From contig CAYSQJ010000010.1 in the NCBI GenBank assembly GCA_964433345.1, forward strand, positions 1 to 64,000: a stretch of 64,000 nucleotides of DNA, read 5' to 3'. Positions 1-7,864 of this stretch are shown here, in pieces. The position numbers were made by a program, and so were the translations under genes. Origin of the DNA: Ga0077527 sp964433345 (GTDB lineage Bacteria; Pseudomonadota; Gammaproteobacteria; Burkholderiales; SG8-41). The notes below the pieces were generated by a model that did not search any database, was not told the origin of the DNA, and was given only the letters and a program-made list of their open reading frames with translations. Each line of letters starts with the position of its first letter. The first letter of the stretch is position 1.

Positions 1-402
1 GCCGCCGAGCAGTACCAGTACATCCTGCGCGACGAGTCGATGCACTGCAATTTCGGCATCGACCTGATCAACACGATCAAGATGGAAAATCCGCACCTGT
101 GGACCGCCGAGTTCCGCGAGGAGCTGCGCGAACTTTTCCACAAGGGAGTCGAGCTGGAGTACCGCTATGCCGAGGACACCATGCCGCGAGGCGTGCTCGG
201 CCTGAACGCCGCGATGTTCAAGGAATACCTGCGCTTCATCGCCAACCGCCGTGCCCAGCAGATCGGACTCGACCCGATGTTCGAGGGCGCAACGAACCCC
301 TTCCCGTGGATGGCGGAAATGATCGACCTGAAGAAGGAGCGGAATTTCTTCGAAACCCGGGTCATCGAGTACCAGACCGGCGGCGCCCTCTCCTGGGACT
401 GA
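1..402 (+). CDS. nrdB: Ribonucleoside-diphosphate reductase beta subunit, 3' part
   Basis: This is the C-terminal 133 residues of the class I ribonucleotide reductase small subunit, which holds the diiron-tyrosyl radical used to reduce ribonucleotides. The frame is open from base 1, so the start lies outside the window. The segment RDESMHCNFGIDL carries the Glu and His iron ligands of the last helices, and the acidic aromatic tail ending in GGALSWD is typical of the part that docks on NrdA. No partner gene is visible. A large hairpin follows about 100 bases downstream. Identity is secure from motifs. Confidence 0.93.
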   Translation, partial: AAEQYQYILRDESMHCNFGIDLINTIKMENPHLWTAEFREELRELFHKGVELEYRYAEDTMPRGVLGLNAAMFKEYLRFIANRRAQQIGLDPMFEGATNPFPWMAEMIDLKKERNFFETRVIEYQTGGALSWD

Positions 403-502
403 GCTTGCCATCCATGCAAACCTGCGGAGACATGCACCGGACATGCGATTGAGCGTACCGATTCCGTCCGAAAACGGGTTCTGTGCTGATGCAGCAACCC
501 GG

Positions 503-560
503 CCGGCGGCGCAAAGCACTGCGGATTGTCACGCAGTGCGGCGCCGCCGGTTTCGTTTCC
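503..560 (+). terminator. Large hairpin downstream of nrdB
   Basis: Bases 503-523 pair with 532-550: GCACTGCG with CGCAGTGC, then CCGGCGGCGC with GCGCCGCCGG across a small bulge. The following bases are only moderately T-rich (TTTCGTTTCC), so this is either an imperfect intrinsic terminator or a stabilising 3' structure. Confidence 0.5.
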
Positions 561-594
561 ATTCCGCTGTTCAACTCGATGAAGGGGTGAATCC

Positions 595-900
595 TTGGCA
601 CTCAGTCTGAAGTTCCGGCGTTACCGCAGCCGCAGGCCCCACCTGCACACGGTCACCGAACTGCGCGCAGAGGAAAACTGCACGCTCTGGCTGCGTTTCG
701 ATGACGGACTAGAGGGGCACGTCTATCTTGGTGACCTCGTCGGCGGCACCGCGCTCGAGGTCCTGTCCGACGCGGCGCTGTTCCGCCGGGTGGCCTTTGA
801 CCCCGTATCGAATGTACTGACCTGGAGCGGCGGCATTCGCGTCGATCCCGATCTGTTGTACCGCGACCTGGCGAACAAGGCGGGGGCGGCTTTGCACTAG
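595..900 (+). CDS. DUF2442-type small protein
   Basis: A 101-residue protein with the layout of the DUF2442 family: short beta strands around LWLRFDDGLEG, a middle LSDAALFRRVAFDP stretch and a C-terminal SGGIRVDPDLLY. Members are often found in toxin-antitoxin-like settings or alone, and their function is not established. The start is a TTG seven bases after AAGGGG, and no ATG or GTG gives a better fit. It stands alone here between nrdB and a lysine-rich protein gene. Confidence 0.7.
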   Translation: MALSLKFRRYRSRRPHLHTVTELRAEENCTLWLRFDDGLEGHVYLGDLVGGTALEVLSDAALFRRVAFDPVSNVLTWSGGIRVDPDLLYRDLANKAGAALH

Positions 901-1009
901 GCGGTTGAAGGCTGGGGTGGTGTGGAGGGGCGCGCGGCAGGATGCGCGTTGATCGGCACGGGGTTCCGAACGGGACCGCGCAGCTGGGACGGACTTGATG
1001 GAGGTTTCT

Positions 1010-1363
1010 ATGGCGAAGGCTAAGAAGAAGGCGGCAAAGAAGAAGGTGGCCGGGAAAAAGGCGGCCAAGAAAAAAGTGCTGAAGAAGAAAGTCGTGCGCA
1101 AGGCTGCGGCCCGGAAGTCTTCGAGCCGCAAGACGGCGGCGCGAAAGGGCGCGGCGAAGAAAACCAGGCGCGCGACTGCAGGCAAAAAAAAGCCGGCTCG
1201 AAAGCCGGCTAGGAAAAAAGCAGTCAAGAAAAAGCCTGCAGTCCAAAAGCGCGCGGCGGTTTCGAAACCGGCAACCCGGATGACTCCGGAACCGGCGCCG
1301 ATGGCGCCACGCCCGATTGCGATCCCAGGTGCATGGCCGTTCCCGATGGGAAGCAAGCCCTGA
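1010..1363 (+). CDS. Lysine/alanine-rich histone H1-like protein
   Basis: A 117-residue very basic protein. Residues 1 to about 90 are a low-complexity run of KKA, KKK and RKA units like the tails of bacterial histone H1-like and AlgP-type proteins, which bind DNA non-specifically. The last 25 residues switch to a proline-rich tail ending GAWPFPMGSKP. I chose ATG 1010 because GGAG lies six bases before it; a TTG and an ATG just upstream are in frame but badly spaced. The role in nucleoid organisation is a family-level inference; low complexity makes homology unreliable. Confidence 0.7.
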   Translation: MAKAKKKAAKKKVAGKKAAKKKVLKKKVVRKAAARKSSSRKTAARKGAAKKTRRATAGKKKPARKPARKKAVKKKPAVQKRAAVSKPATRMTPEPAPMAPRPIAIPGAWPFPMGSKP

Positions 1364-1523
1364 AACTTGCACCTTGCGGCGGGATCGGTCTCGGGAGAAG
1401 TCCGATGCCCGTCGCGGGAGGCGGTTCGCAACCGCAGACAGCAGGGCGCTAAAGATACCCAATCCGTCCCGCCGGGGCAAGGCGCCCTGTCGCCGTTTTC
1501 TGTGGATGGTTTTAAAAAAACCA

Positions 1524-1558
1524 TTCAAAATCAATTAGTTGAATATCAAAAATTTTTT
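1524..1558 (-). repeat. AT-rich dispersed motif, copy a
   Basis: On the minus strand this reads close to CAACTAATTGATTTTGAAT followed by a T run. It matches the AT-rich motif found at seven other places in this window and stands out sharply from the GC-rich surroundings. It lies about 100 bases before the DUF302 gene. Confidence 0.4.
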
Positions 1559-1657
1559 CGCCAGCGGGCTTTGCGCAGGCTCCGGGCGGACTGCGCAGGC
1601 AGTCAAAAAGCCTTACACTGGGCATGGAAATGCGGCCCATTTGCGGAGGACCCACAG

Positions 1658-2128
1658 ATGAAGATCATCAAAGGCTGGGCGGGTATCGTGCTGTTGCTGT
1701 TCGCAATGGTTGCGAGCGCGGCGTCACCGGGCGTGCAGATGCGTACCGTAAAAGGTACGTTTGCCGATGTCCGCGACCGGGTGGTGATGGCACTGGAGAA
1801 TCGCGGACTTGTCCTGAACTACACGGCGAAGGTCGGTGACATGCTCGAGCGCACCGGTCGCGACCTCGGCAGCGACCGCCGGATCTACGGCAATGCTGAA
1901 GTCCTCGAATTCTGCAGCGCGCGCCTGTCGCGCGATACGATGGAGGCCGATCCGCACAACATTGCCTACTGTCCCTACGCGATTGCGGTGTACACGCTGC
2001 CCAAGTCACCGGGCATCGTTTACCTGACGTATCGCCTGCCGGAGGCCAGGGGCAGCGAAGCCTCGCGGCGTTCGCTGCAGGCAGTCGGAAAACTGCTGGC
2101 GGACGTGGTCGCAGAGGCCGCGAACTAG
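1658..2128 (+). CDS. Exported DUF302-like protein
   Basis: A 156-residue protein with a clear signal peptide (MKIIKGWAGIVLLLF, cleavage near ASA-ASP at about residue 22). The mature part begins with TVKGTFADVRDRVVMALENRG, which resembles the DUF302 fold: a short beta/alpha domain starting with a regulator-like helix after a TV.G.F strand. Two Cys residues (in EFCSAR and AYCPYA) could form a disulfide in the periplasm. GGAGGA precedes the ATG by 10 bases. The function of the family is unknown. It is probably transcribed alone and ends at a terminator shared with the convergent threonine aldolase gene. Confidence 0.65.
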   Translation: MKIIKGWAGIVLLLFAMVASAASPGVQMRTVKGTFADVRDRVVMALENRGLVLNYTAKVGDMLERTGRDLGSDRRIYGNAEVLEFCSARLSRDTMEADPHNIAYCPYAIAVYTLPKSPGIVYLTYRLPEARGSEASRRSLQAVGKLLADVVAEAAN

Positions 2129-2183
2129 GCCTGCAGCGAGCCCGACGGTGATCCGGGAGCAGGTATCAAGTCGAGATTTCCCC

Positions 2184-2218
2184 TTGCCCCGCTTGCAAGG
2201 GCTTCGGGGCAATCATTT
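2184..2218. terminator. Bidirectional terminator between DUF302-like gene and ltaE
   Basis: TTGCCCCG at 2184-2191 pairs with CGGGGCAA at 2205-2212 and is followed by TCATTTT. It lies between two convergent genes, where a shared terminator is expected. Confidence 0.65.
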
Positions 2219-2228
2219 TGTCAGGCGC

Positions 2229-3263
2229 TCAAGTCCGCTTCCGCCAGATTTCGGCGCAGGCCGCAATCGCCGCATCCACCTCGGCGTTGCCGATATGGCG
2301 ATGGGTGACGAAGCGCAGTGATCGCGGATCGGCCGGGCTGACGGCGATGCCGCGCTTCTTGAATGCCTCCGCCCACTGCGCCGCGCCGAGTCCGCTGGCA
2401 GCGACGCTGAACTTCACGATGTTGGTTTCGACCTCCGCCGGATTGGCAAGCGAGGCATCCACCGCATGGAAGCCCCCGGCCAGCCGCATTGCGCTGGCGT
2501 GATCCTCCTGCAGCCGCTCGACCATGGTTTCCAGCGCGACAATGCCGGCCGCGGCGATCGGTCCCGCCTGGCGCAGGTTGCCGCCGACCATGCGCCGGAA
2601 CGGACGCGCGCGCTCGATGAAGGCCCTGCTGCCGCAGAGCACGGAGCCGATCGGTGCCGACAGTCCCTTCGATACGCAGAAACACACCGAGTCGCTGTGC
2701 TTCGCGATGTCCGCGGCCGGCACGCCCAGCGACACCGCCGCGTTGAACAGCCGCGCGCCGTCGGTGTGCACCGGCACGCCGTGTTCGCGCGCCAGGGCGT
2801 GCACGCGCTGCATGTGGGCGAGCGGCAGCACGGCACCGCCGGCGCCGTTATGCGTGGTTTCCATGCAGATCAGCGCGGTGCCGAAATTGTTGCGGGTCAT
2901 CGGCCGCACCGATTCGCGCAACAGATCCTCGTCCATCGCGCCGCGCTTGCCCGGTATCGCCTTGTAGTACACCCCGGCCACCGCTGACAGTCCGCCAAGT
3001 TCGGTGTTGAGCATGTGTGCGCCGCGTTCGAGCAGCACTTCGCCGGCGCGCGATGTGTGGGCGAGTACCGCGACCAGGTTGGTCATCGTGCCGCTGGGCA
3101 TGTAGAGCCCGGCTTCCTTGCCGGTGCGCTCTGCGGCGAGCGCCTCGAGCCGCATCACCGTCGGATCGCCATCGCGGGAATCATCGCCCAGGGTGGCCTG
3201 CTGCATGGCGGCAAGCATTGCGGGCGTGGGACGGGTGACGGTGTCGGTGCGCAGATCGATCAT
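2229..3263 (-). CDS. ltaE: Low-specificity L-threonine aldolase
   Basis: A 344-residue PLP enzyme that cleaves L-threonine or L-allo-threonine to glycine and acetaldehyde. It starts with the family hallmark MIDLRTDTVTRPT. HTDGAR (residues 166-171) carries the Asp that holds the PLP ring nitrogen, and CVSKGLSAPIG carries the Schiff-base Lys199. The frame stays open a further 500 bases upstream, but that stretch is the arginine-rich shadow of the neighbouring gene, so the conserved MIDLRTD start at 3263 is preferred. It lies 53 bases after the DUF gene in the same direction and may be co-transcribed with it. Confidence 0.92.
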   Translation of the reverse strand: MIDLRTDTVTRPTPAMLAAMQQATLGDDSRDGDPTVMRLEALAAERTGKEAGLYMPSGTMTNLVAVLAHTSRAGEVLLERGAHMLNTELGGLSAVAGVYYKAIPGKRGAMDEDLLRESVRPMTRNNFGTALICMETTHNGAGGAVLPLAHMQRVHALAREHGVPVHTDGARLFNAAVSLGVPAADIAKHSDSVCFCVSKGLSAPIGSVLCGSRAFIERARPFRRMVGGNLRQAGPIAAAGIVALETMVERLQEDHASAMRLAGGFHAVDASLANPAEVETNIVKFSVAASGLGAAQWAEAFKKRGIAVSPADPRSLRFVTHRHIGNAEVDAAIAACAEIWRKRT

Positions 3264-3316
3264 GGATGTCTTCAGGATAGTGGTTGCGGGGTGCAAATCA
3301 TCGTGTTCGGGCGTTT

Positions 3317-3922
3317 TCAGTAGCACTCTTCCTCGCCTTCGGGTTGCCGCGGGCGCGCGACGAAGCCGAAGCGTGCCGGCACGTCGGCGGCGCGAACGGG
3401 ACTCACGGAAAGCCTTGACTCGCCCGTATCCAGCATCAATCCGGCGTCGTGCCCGGCCTGCAGCGCATCGAGCGTTGCCTCGAGCGCAGCGTCCCCGGAG
3501 AGCGGACCCGGCGCCGAGAAGCGCGGCAGCAGCAGTTCGAGGTCGGCGTCGTGCACCAGGCCGATGCCGAGATCGGTGTCGAGCAGCAACTGGCCCGTGT
3601 CGTCGATGTAAGCACCTTTTGCGGCGCCGGCCGCTGCCCCGCTGTGCGAAGCCAGTGCCAGTGGGGCGCCCGGCGCGGAAGTGATACGGTAGATGTGCGG
3701 CGTGTAATCCAGCGCGACATAAACGCGCTGCGGCCCGTTCTGGAAAAACCAGCGGCCCTGATTGTCGCAATCGTAATTGCGGCCAAAAAAAGCGGCGATG
3801 CCGGGATTGGCAACACGCTCACCCTTGAGCAGCCAGTGGCCGCGTCGGTCGAGCGACAGCCAGCCGTAGACCGCCGGCACGTTGGGCCATTTGGCCATGC
3901 CACGGAGTACCAGCTCATCCAT
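3317..3922 (-). CDS. Conserved betaproteobacterial protein with triplicated 5' end
   Basis: A 201-residue cytoplasmic protein. The N-terminal half contains KWPNVPAVYGWLSLDRRG and GRWFFQNGPQRVYVAL, a signature I associate with a conserved betaproteobacterial family annotated as DUF2946 (name tentative); function unknown. The C-terminal third is acidic and less conserved. The start ATG and first 14 codons lie in the first of three tandem 127-bp repeats, so two alternative ATG-plus-leader copies sit upstream in other frames. The ribosome-binding site (GCAGGA) is weak. The ATG at 3922 gives the only full-length conserved product. Confidence 0.7.
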   Translation of the reverse strand: MDELVLRGMAKWPNVPAVYGWLSLDRRGHWLLKGERVANPGIAAFFGRNYDCDNQGRWFFQNGPQRVYVALDYTPHIYRITSAPGAPLALASHSGAAAGAAKGAYIDDTGQLLLDTDLGIGLVHDADLELLLPRFSAPGPLSGDAALEATLDALQAGHDAGLMLDTGESRLSVSPVRAADVPARFGFVARPRQPEGEEECY

Positions 3923-4178
3923 TCCTGCAGGCTTTCGTTGTGCCGGCGGTCCTGCGCCGCTGCCCGCAAACGGGCCTGCGGCAAACGAGTCCGCGGCGCG
4001 CCGGGACGTTAGGCCACTTGGCCATGCCACGAAGTACAAGTTCATCCATTCCCGGAAGCCTCTGCGGTGCCAGCGGTCCTGCGCCGCTTCCCGCAAACGG
4101 GCCTGCGGCAAACGAGTCCGCAGCGTGCCGGGACGTTGGGCCACTCGGCCATGCTGCAAAGTGCCAGTTTATCCATCG
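3881..4178 (-). repeat. 127-bp tandem repeat over the gene start, 2.3 copies
   Basis: Copy 1 is 3881-4007, copy 2 is 4008-4134 and copy 3 is a partial copy from 4135 to about 4178. Each carries, on the minus strand, an ATG and codons for MD(E/K)LxLxxMAxWPNVPA. The unit is not a multiple of three, so the copies cannot be read as one in-frame protein. Copies 1 and 2 are close to but not fully identical, so the duplication is not fresh. Confidence 0.9.
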
Positions 4179-4276
4179 CTTCAATCTATCACAGCACCGC
4201 TTAACCCCGAACCCGTAGGCGCCGCGTTTGCATACAGGTCGCTGCCCTGTCGCAGCACTGAATGAAGGAGAACGCC

Positions 4277-5074
4277 ATGAAACGCATGTCCCTTGCCGTC
4301 GCCGCGCTCGCCGGCTGCCTGATGTCACTGCAGGCAACCGCTGCCGGCCGCCTTGCCGGCGTCGAGATCTTCGACCGGACCCAGAACCGCGTGTTGCCCG
4401 TTTACCTGCACCAGGGCCGCCATTACGTGGCCGGCAAGCCCGGCAACGAATACAAGATCCGCCTGCGCAACCGGCAGCGCAGCGACATCCTCGCCGTGGT
4501 TTCGGTGGATGGCGTCGATGTGATCACCGGCGATACCGCAGACTGGCAGCAAAGCGGTTACGTGCTCGGCCCGCAACAGGGTTTCGGCATCAAGGGCTGG
4601 CGCAAAAGCCTCGATCGCGTCGCCGCGTTCTACTTCACTGCGCTGCCCGATTCCTATGCTGCCCGCACCGGGCGACCGGACAACGTCGGTGTCATCGGTG
4701 TCGCGCTGTTCCGCCGCAAGCCGGAGCCGGCCGTTCTGCATCTGCCGCGGCAGCCGTACAGCGCCGACGCAACTGCTCCGGCGCCGGCAGTCGCCAATGA
4801 AGATGCCGGCGCAGCTGGGGCCCCGCGTTCCGAGGCGCCGGCCACGGCTACGGAGAAGTCCGCGCGTCTGGGCACCGGTCATGGCCGCAACGAAACGTCG
4901 GTGGTGACCTACACCGAATTCGAGCGTGCCAGCGCGAGGCCGGCCGAAACCATCACCATTTATTACGACAGCCATCGCAACCTGCTTGCGCAGGGCATCA
5001 TCCGCACACCGGTTGCTGCGCGTCCCGATCCCTGGCCCGGGTCTTTGGGACGTTTCGCGCCGGACCCGCGCTGA
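4277..5074 (+). CDS. Exported hypothetical protein
   Basis: A 265-residue protein with a signal peptide (MKRMSLAVAALAGCLMSL, cleavage near ATAAG at residue 23). Residues 24-150 form a conserved-looking beta-rich domain (GVEIFDRTQNRVLPVYLHQGR, then GNEYKIRLRNR and DGVDVITGDTA). A low-complexity Ala/Pro linker covers about 160-200, and the C-terminal part contains TIYYDSHRNLLAQGII. I do not recognise the family. AAGGAG six bases before ATG 4277 fixes the start. It runs in the same direction as the sigma/anti-sigma genes that begin 70 bases later and may be an envelope protein of that locus. Confidence 0.65.
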   Translation: MKRMSLAVAALAGCLMSLQATAAGRLAGVEIFDRTQNRVLPVYLHQGRHYVAGKPGNEYKIRLRNRQRSDILAVVSVDGVDVITGDTADWQQSGYVLGPQQGFGIKGWRKSLDRVAAFYFTALPDSYAARTGRPDNVGVIGVALFRRKPEPAVLHLPRQPYSADATAPAPAVANEDAGAAGAPRSEAPATATEKSARLGTGHGRNETSVVTYTEFERASARPAETITIYYDSHRNLLAQGIIRTPVAARPDPWPGSLGRFAPDPR

Positions 5075-5143
5075 GCGGTCATGGCGGCCACGGTTGCAGC
5101 GGCTTGCCGGTGCGCGGGGGCTTCTGCATACTCGCCTCCCGTG

Positions 5144-5716
5144 ATGACCGCCGACGACGATGACAGCGACGAATCGCTCATGCTCGCCTATCGCGACGGC
5201 GATGCCGGCGCCTTCGACCGGCTCTATGGCCGCCACAAGAGCGGTGTCTATCGCTACCTGCTGCGCCAGTGCCGCAACGCGGCGCTGGCCGATGAGCTGT
5301 TCCAGGATGTGTGGATGAACCTGATCCGCGCCCGTGCCGGCTATGAAGTGCAGGCGAAGTTCGCCACCTGGCTCTACCGCATTGCCCATAATCGGCTGAT
5401 GGATCATTTCCGCCGCAGCGATGGTGCCCGGGTTTCGCTTGATGACGAGGCTGTCGCCGCCGTGATCGATGAGCCTGAAGCGCCGCGCGCAGTGCAGCCC
5501 GAAGCCCAGGCCGAATCGCGGGAGCAGGCGGCCCGGCTGCTCCTGCTGCTCGAGGCATTGCCGCAGGAACAGCGCGAGGCCTTCCTGCTGCAACAGGAGG
5601 GCGGCCTCAGTGTCGAGGAAATCGCCGAGGCGACCGGCGTCAACCGCGAGACGGCGAAAAGCCGTCTGCGTTATGCGATCGCGAAACTGCGGCAGGGGAT
5701 GCAGGCATGGCAATGA
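5144..5716 (+). CDS. ECF-type RNA polymerase sigma factor
   Basis: A 190-residue sigma-70 family protein of the extracytoplasmic-function type. Region 2 lies around residues 15-95 (LYGRHKSGVYRYLLRQ, then ADELFQDVWMNLI and FATWLYRIAHNRL). Region 4 is around 130-185 and contains the helix-turn-helix SVEEIAEATGVNRETAKSRL. Start ATG 5144 is chosen because the domain begins there; upstream in-frame codons look unstructured and no strong ribosome-binding site is visible. The stop overlaps the start of the next gene by 10 bases, the usual arrangement of a sigma factor with its regulator. Confidence 0.88.
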   Translation: MTADDDDSDESLMLAYRDGDAGAFDRLYGRHKSGVYRYLLRQCRNAALADELFQDVWMNLIRARAGYEVQAKFATWLYRIAHNRLMDHFRRSDGARVSLDDEAVAAVIDEPEAPRAVQPEAQAESREQAARLLLLLEALPQEQREAFLLQQEGGLSVEEIAEATGVNRETAKSRLRYAIAKLRQGMQAWQ

Positions 5717-6480
5717 TCCCGCCCGACATGGAACGCGATCCGCAACTGTCGGCGCTGTATCGCGCCGGCAGCGAAGCCGGGCCGCCGTCCGCACTCGACG
5801 ACGCAATCCGCGCAGCCGCGCGGCGCGAAGTATCGGCCGGACCCCGGCGCACAGCCGCACGGCGCTGGCGCCTGCCGCTGTCGCTGGCGGCAGTGCTGGT
5901 GCTGTCGGTCAGCATGGTGACCCTGATGCGGGAGCAGGGTGCCGACCGTCCGCAAACCCTGCTGCTGCCGCCGGCCGATGTGCAACTGCGCTCAGCCGAG
6001 AAAGCGCCGGCCGGACCGGCGCTGCCGCAGGGGGAAGCCGAAGCGCGCCGCCGGGACAAGCCGGCGCCTGTGCCACACCGTCCTGCAGCGCCGGTCATTC
6101 AGGCGCCGGCGGGACCGCCACCGTCCGCGGTGGCGCCGGAGCAGAAGATGATGGTTGCCCCGGCCGCTTCCGGTTCCGCGCCGGCGGGGGCTGACGCTGC
6201 GCCTGCGGCCGTGGAAGACGCCGCCGGCGCCCGCCTGGAACGGCAGGTGCCGCGGCCGCTGCTGCGATCTGCTCCGGCACCGCTCGCCGACAAGCCGTCC
6301 GTCCCGGCAAAGCCTGAGCCGGCCGCGCTGTGGCGGGATCTGCTCACGGCGCCGCCGGAACAATGGATCGAGCGCATCGTCGAACTGCGGCGTGGCGGGA
6401 AGATCGACGATGCCGATGCGCTGGCGGCCGAGTTCAGCCGGCGTTTTCCTGATCGGCAGCTGCCCGCGGAAGCCCGCTGA
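5707..6480 (+). CDS. Putative membrane anti-sigma partner protein
   Basis: A 257-residue protein translationally coupled to the ECF sigma gene. Residues 1-50 are a charged cytoplasmic segment, 55-75 form one membrane helix (LPLSLAAVLVLSVSMVTLM), about 80-200 is a long Ala/Pro-rich periplasmic stalk, and the last 50 residues (WIERIVELRRGGKIDDADALAAEF) form a helical domain seen in similar proteins next to ECF sigma genes. The position and topology fit an anti-sigma factor, but no zinc HxxxCxxC motif is present, so this is inference. Confidence 0.65.
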   Translation: MAMIPPDMERDPQLSALYRAGSEAGPPSALDDAIRAAARREVSAGPRRTAARRWRLPLSLAAVLVLSVSMVTLMREQGADRPQTLLLPPADVQLRSAEKAPAGPALPQGEAEARRRDKPAPVPHRPAAPVIQAPAGPPPSAVAPEQKMMVAPAASGSAPAGADAAPAAVEDAAGARLERQVPRPLLRSAPAPLADKPSVPAKPEPAALWRDLLTAPPEQWIERIVELRRGGKIDDADALAAEFSRRFPDRQLPAEAR

Positions 6481-6482
6481 GC

Positions 6483-6668
6483 ATGGCCCCTGACTACGAT
6501 CCCAAACCGGAAAAGCCGCCGGAGCCCGAACCCTGGGAGTGCTGCGGCAGTGGTTGTGATCCCTGCGTCTACGATCGATATTGGGAGGCACTCACTAACT
6601 ATGAGGAAGCTTTACGCCTCTGGGAATTGCGGCAAAACACCCTCGGCAAAGCCCGGAACCAACAATAA
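6483..6668 (+). CDS. Small Cys-rich oxidoreductase-like protein
   Basis: A 61-residue protein with the Oxidored-like signature (PF09791 type): a proline-rich lead, then ECCGSGCDPCVYDRYWEAL with four clustered Cys residues (20, 21, 24 or 25, 28) that could bind a metal or an iron-sulfur centre. In eukaryotes this motif is an N-terminal extension of other proteins; in bacteria it stands alone. It starts two bases after the stop of the anti-sigma-like gene and is probably in the same operon, which suggests a link to that stress regulon. Confidence 0.72.
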   Translation: MAPDYDPKPEKPPEPEPWECCGSGCDPCVYDRYWEALTNYEEALRLWELRQNTLGKARNQQ

Positions 6669-6958
6669 CCAATTGTTTTTAAAGTAATTTTAGTATTTCT
6701 TGGGTACCTTTCTGCGGGCAAAGGAACTCTTTGCCGCAGCGCCGCTCAAAATGACGGCTTTTGCAGGTCCAGCGCCTGCGATGGGCAGTAAAAAATATAA
6801 TTTATGATTTAAAATCAATAAGTTATATTTTTATTGCATTGCACCAAGAGTTGCCGTTAAACTCCCGCCCCGGTCCAGTCAAGGAATTGCCCGATAATGC
6901 GTTTCCGAGGTTGCGGCTGACAGGTCGACCACCTAGAATTAGCCAGTTTTTTTGAGTA
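6669..6958. other. Gene-free stretch with AT-rich core
   Basis: No convincing coding frame. It contains a hairpin at 6713-6740 (CTGCG/GCAAAG arms, no T tract after it), an AT-rich block at 6790-6837 that includes a copy of the dispersed AT motif, and then the start of the leader of the lytic transglycosylase gene. It probably holds the promoter of that gene. Confidence 0.5.
6803..6837 (-). repeat. AT-rich dispersed motif, copy b
   Basis: On the minus strand it reads TATAACTTATTGATTTTAAA, close to the consensus of the other copies. It lies in the long spacer before the lytic transglycosylase gene. Confidence 0.4.
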
Positions 6959-7082
6959 GCCCACAACCTATAGTGGTTGATGGCTGAACGAGTCTTTAAG
7001 GAGACACCCGTTACCCTAGCGAGGTAACACCAGCTGAGGCGCCAGCGACGAAGCCGGCGCTACTCCCGAAAGGAGGTTTTGC
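6959..7082 (+). promoter_or_regulatory. Candidate structured mRNA leader of lytic transglycosylase
   Basis: Three hairpins follow one another: GTTACC/GGTAAC at 7010-7027; GGCGCC...GGCGCT arms around a GACGAA loop at about 7038-7061; and CTCC-CGAAA-GGAG at 7063-7075, which takes in the AAGGAGG ribosome-binding site. Sequestering the ribosome-binding site is typical of a translational riboswitch or thermosensor. I cannot assign it to a known class by eye. Confidence 0.45.
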
Positions 7083-7847
7083 GTGTTTGCAAAATCAATC
7101 TCAGAAATATCCCCCGGTAACTCCGGGGACCGGGCGGCAGCGCCGCACCGGGCACGCAGTCTGGCCACACTGGCGACGCTGATCGCCTGCCTTTTCGCAC
7201 TGGCCCTGCTGCTTCACGAGCGTTTTGGAACCCACTGGCTGTCGTCGGCCTATGCCGTCGTCGAGCACGAGGCGAAGGCTGTTTCAGATCGCGTGCTGGC
7301 CTCCCAGCCCGCGCCGGCTGCCCAGCCCGATTCCGCCCGTCACCTGGCACTGGCCGAGTTCCTGGCCAAGCGCTACAAGGTCTCGCAGGACCTGACCCTG
7401 GAATTTGTGCGGATTGCCCACGCCGAGGCCCGCAAGACCGGCCTTGATCCGCTGCTGATCATGGCGGTCATCGGCATAGAATCGAGCTTCAACCCGATCG
7501 CCGAAAGCGTTGCCGGCGCCAAGGGCCTGATGCAGATCATCCCGCGCTTCCATGGCGAAAAACTCGCGGAGTTCGGCGGCGAGCGGGCGGTCTACGATCC
7601 GGAGGCCAACATCCGCGTCGGCACCCGCATCATCCGCGAATACCTGTCGCGCACCGGTAACCTGGGCATTGCCCTGCAGATGTACGCCGGCGCGCTCAAC
7701 GACGACAACGACACCTACACCAACAAGGTGTTCGGCGAGAAACAGCGCCTGCAGCGCGTGGTTGCGTCGTTCGCCGAGCCGGCAGCGCCGGCAACGCCGC
7801 GGCTGCGCGTCGCCACCCGCCGCACCGACCCGCTGTTCGGCGACTGA
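7083..7847 (+). CDS. Membrane-anchored lytic transglycosylase (SLT domain)
   Basis: A 254-residue enzyme that cuts the glycan strands of peptidoglycan in the periplasm. One membrane helix lies at residues 27-46. The SLT domain spans about 105-225 with catalytic Glu133 in GIESSFNP, followed by AKGLMQI and MYAGALNDDN. GTG 7083 is the start, seven bases after AGGAGG. It is not preceded by a partner gene and has an unusually long, structured 5' leader, which suggests control of translation. Confidence 0.9.
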   Translation: MFAKSISEISPGNSGDRAAAPHRARSLATLATLIACLFALALLLHERFGTHWLSSAYAVVEHEAKAVSDRVLASQPAPAAQPDSARHLALAEFLAKRYKVSQDLTLEFVRIAHAEARKTGLDPLLIMAVIGIESSFNPIAESVAGAKGLMQIIPRFHGEKLAEFGGERAVYDPEANIRVGTRIIREYLSRTGNLGIALQMYAGALNDDNDTYTNKVFGEKQRLQRVVASFAEPAAPATPRLRVATRRTDPLFGD

Positions 7848-7864
7848 GGCTCCGGTCACCGCCG

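Noticed and set aside
653..1534. Two long Arg-rich frames on the minus strand
   Set aside because: They are the complement of the lysine-rich gene and its flanks; no start signal or family resemblance.
3264..3770. Upstream extension of threonine aldolase
   Set aside because: The extra 169 residues are Arg-rich and overlap the neighbouring gene in another frame; family proteins start at MIDLRTD.
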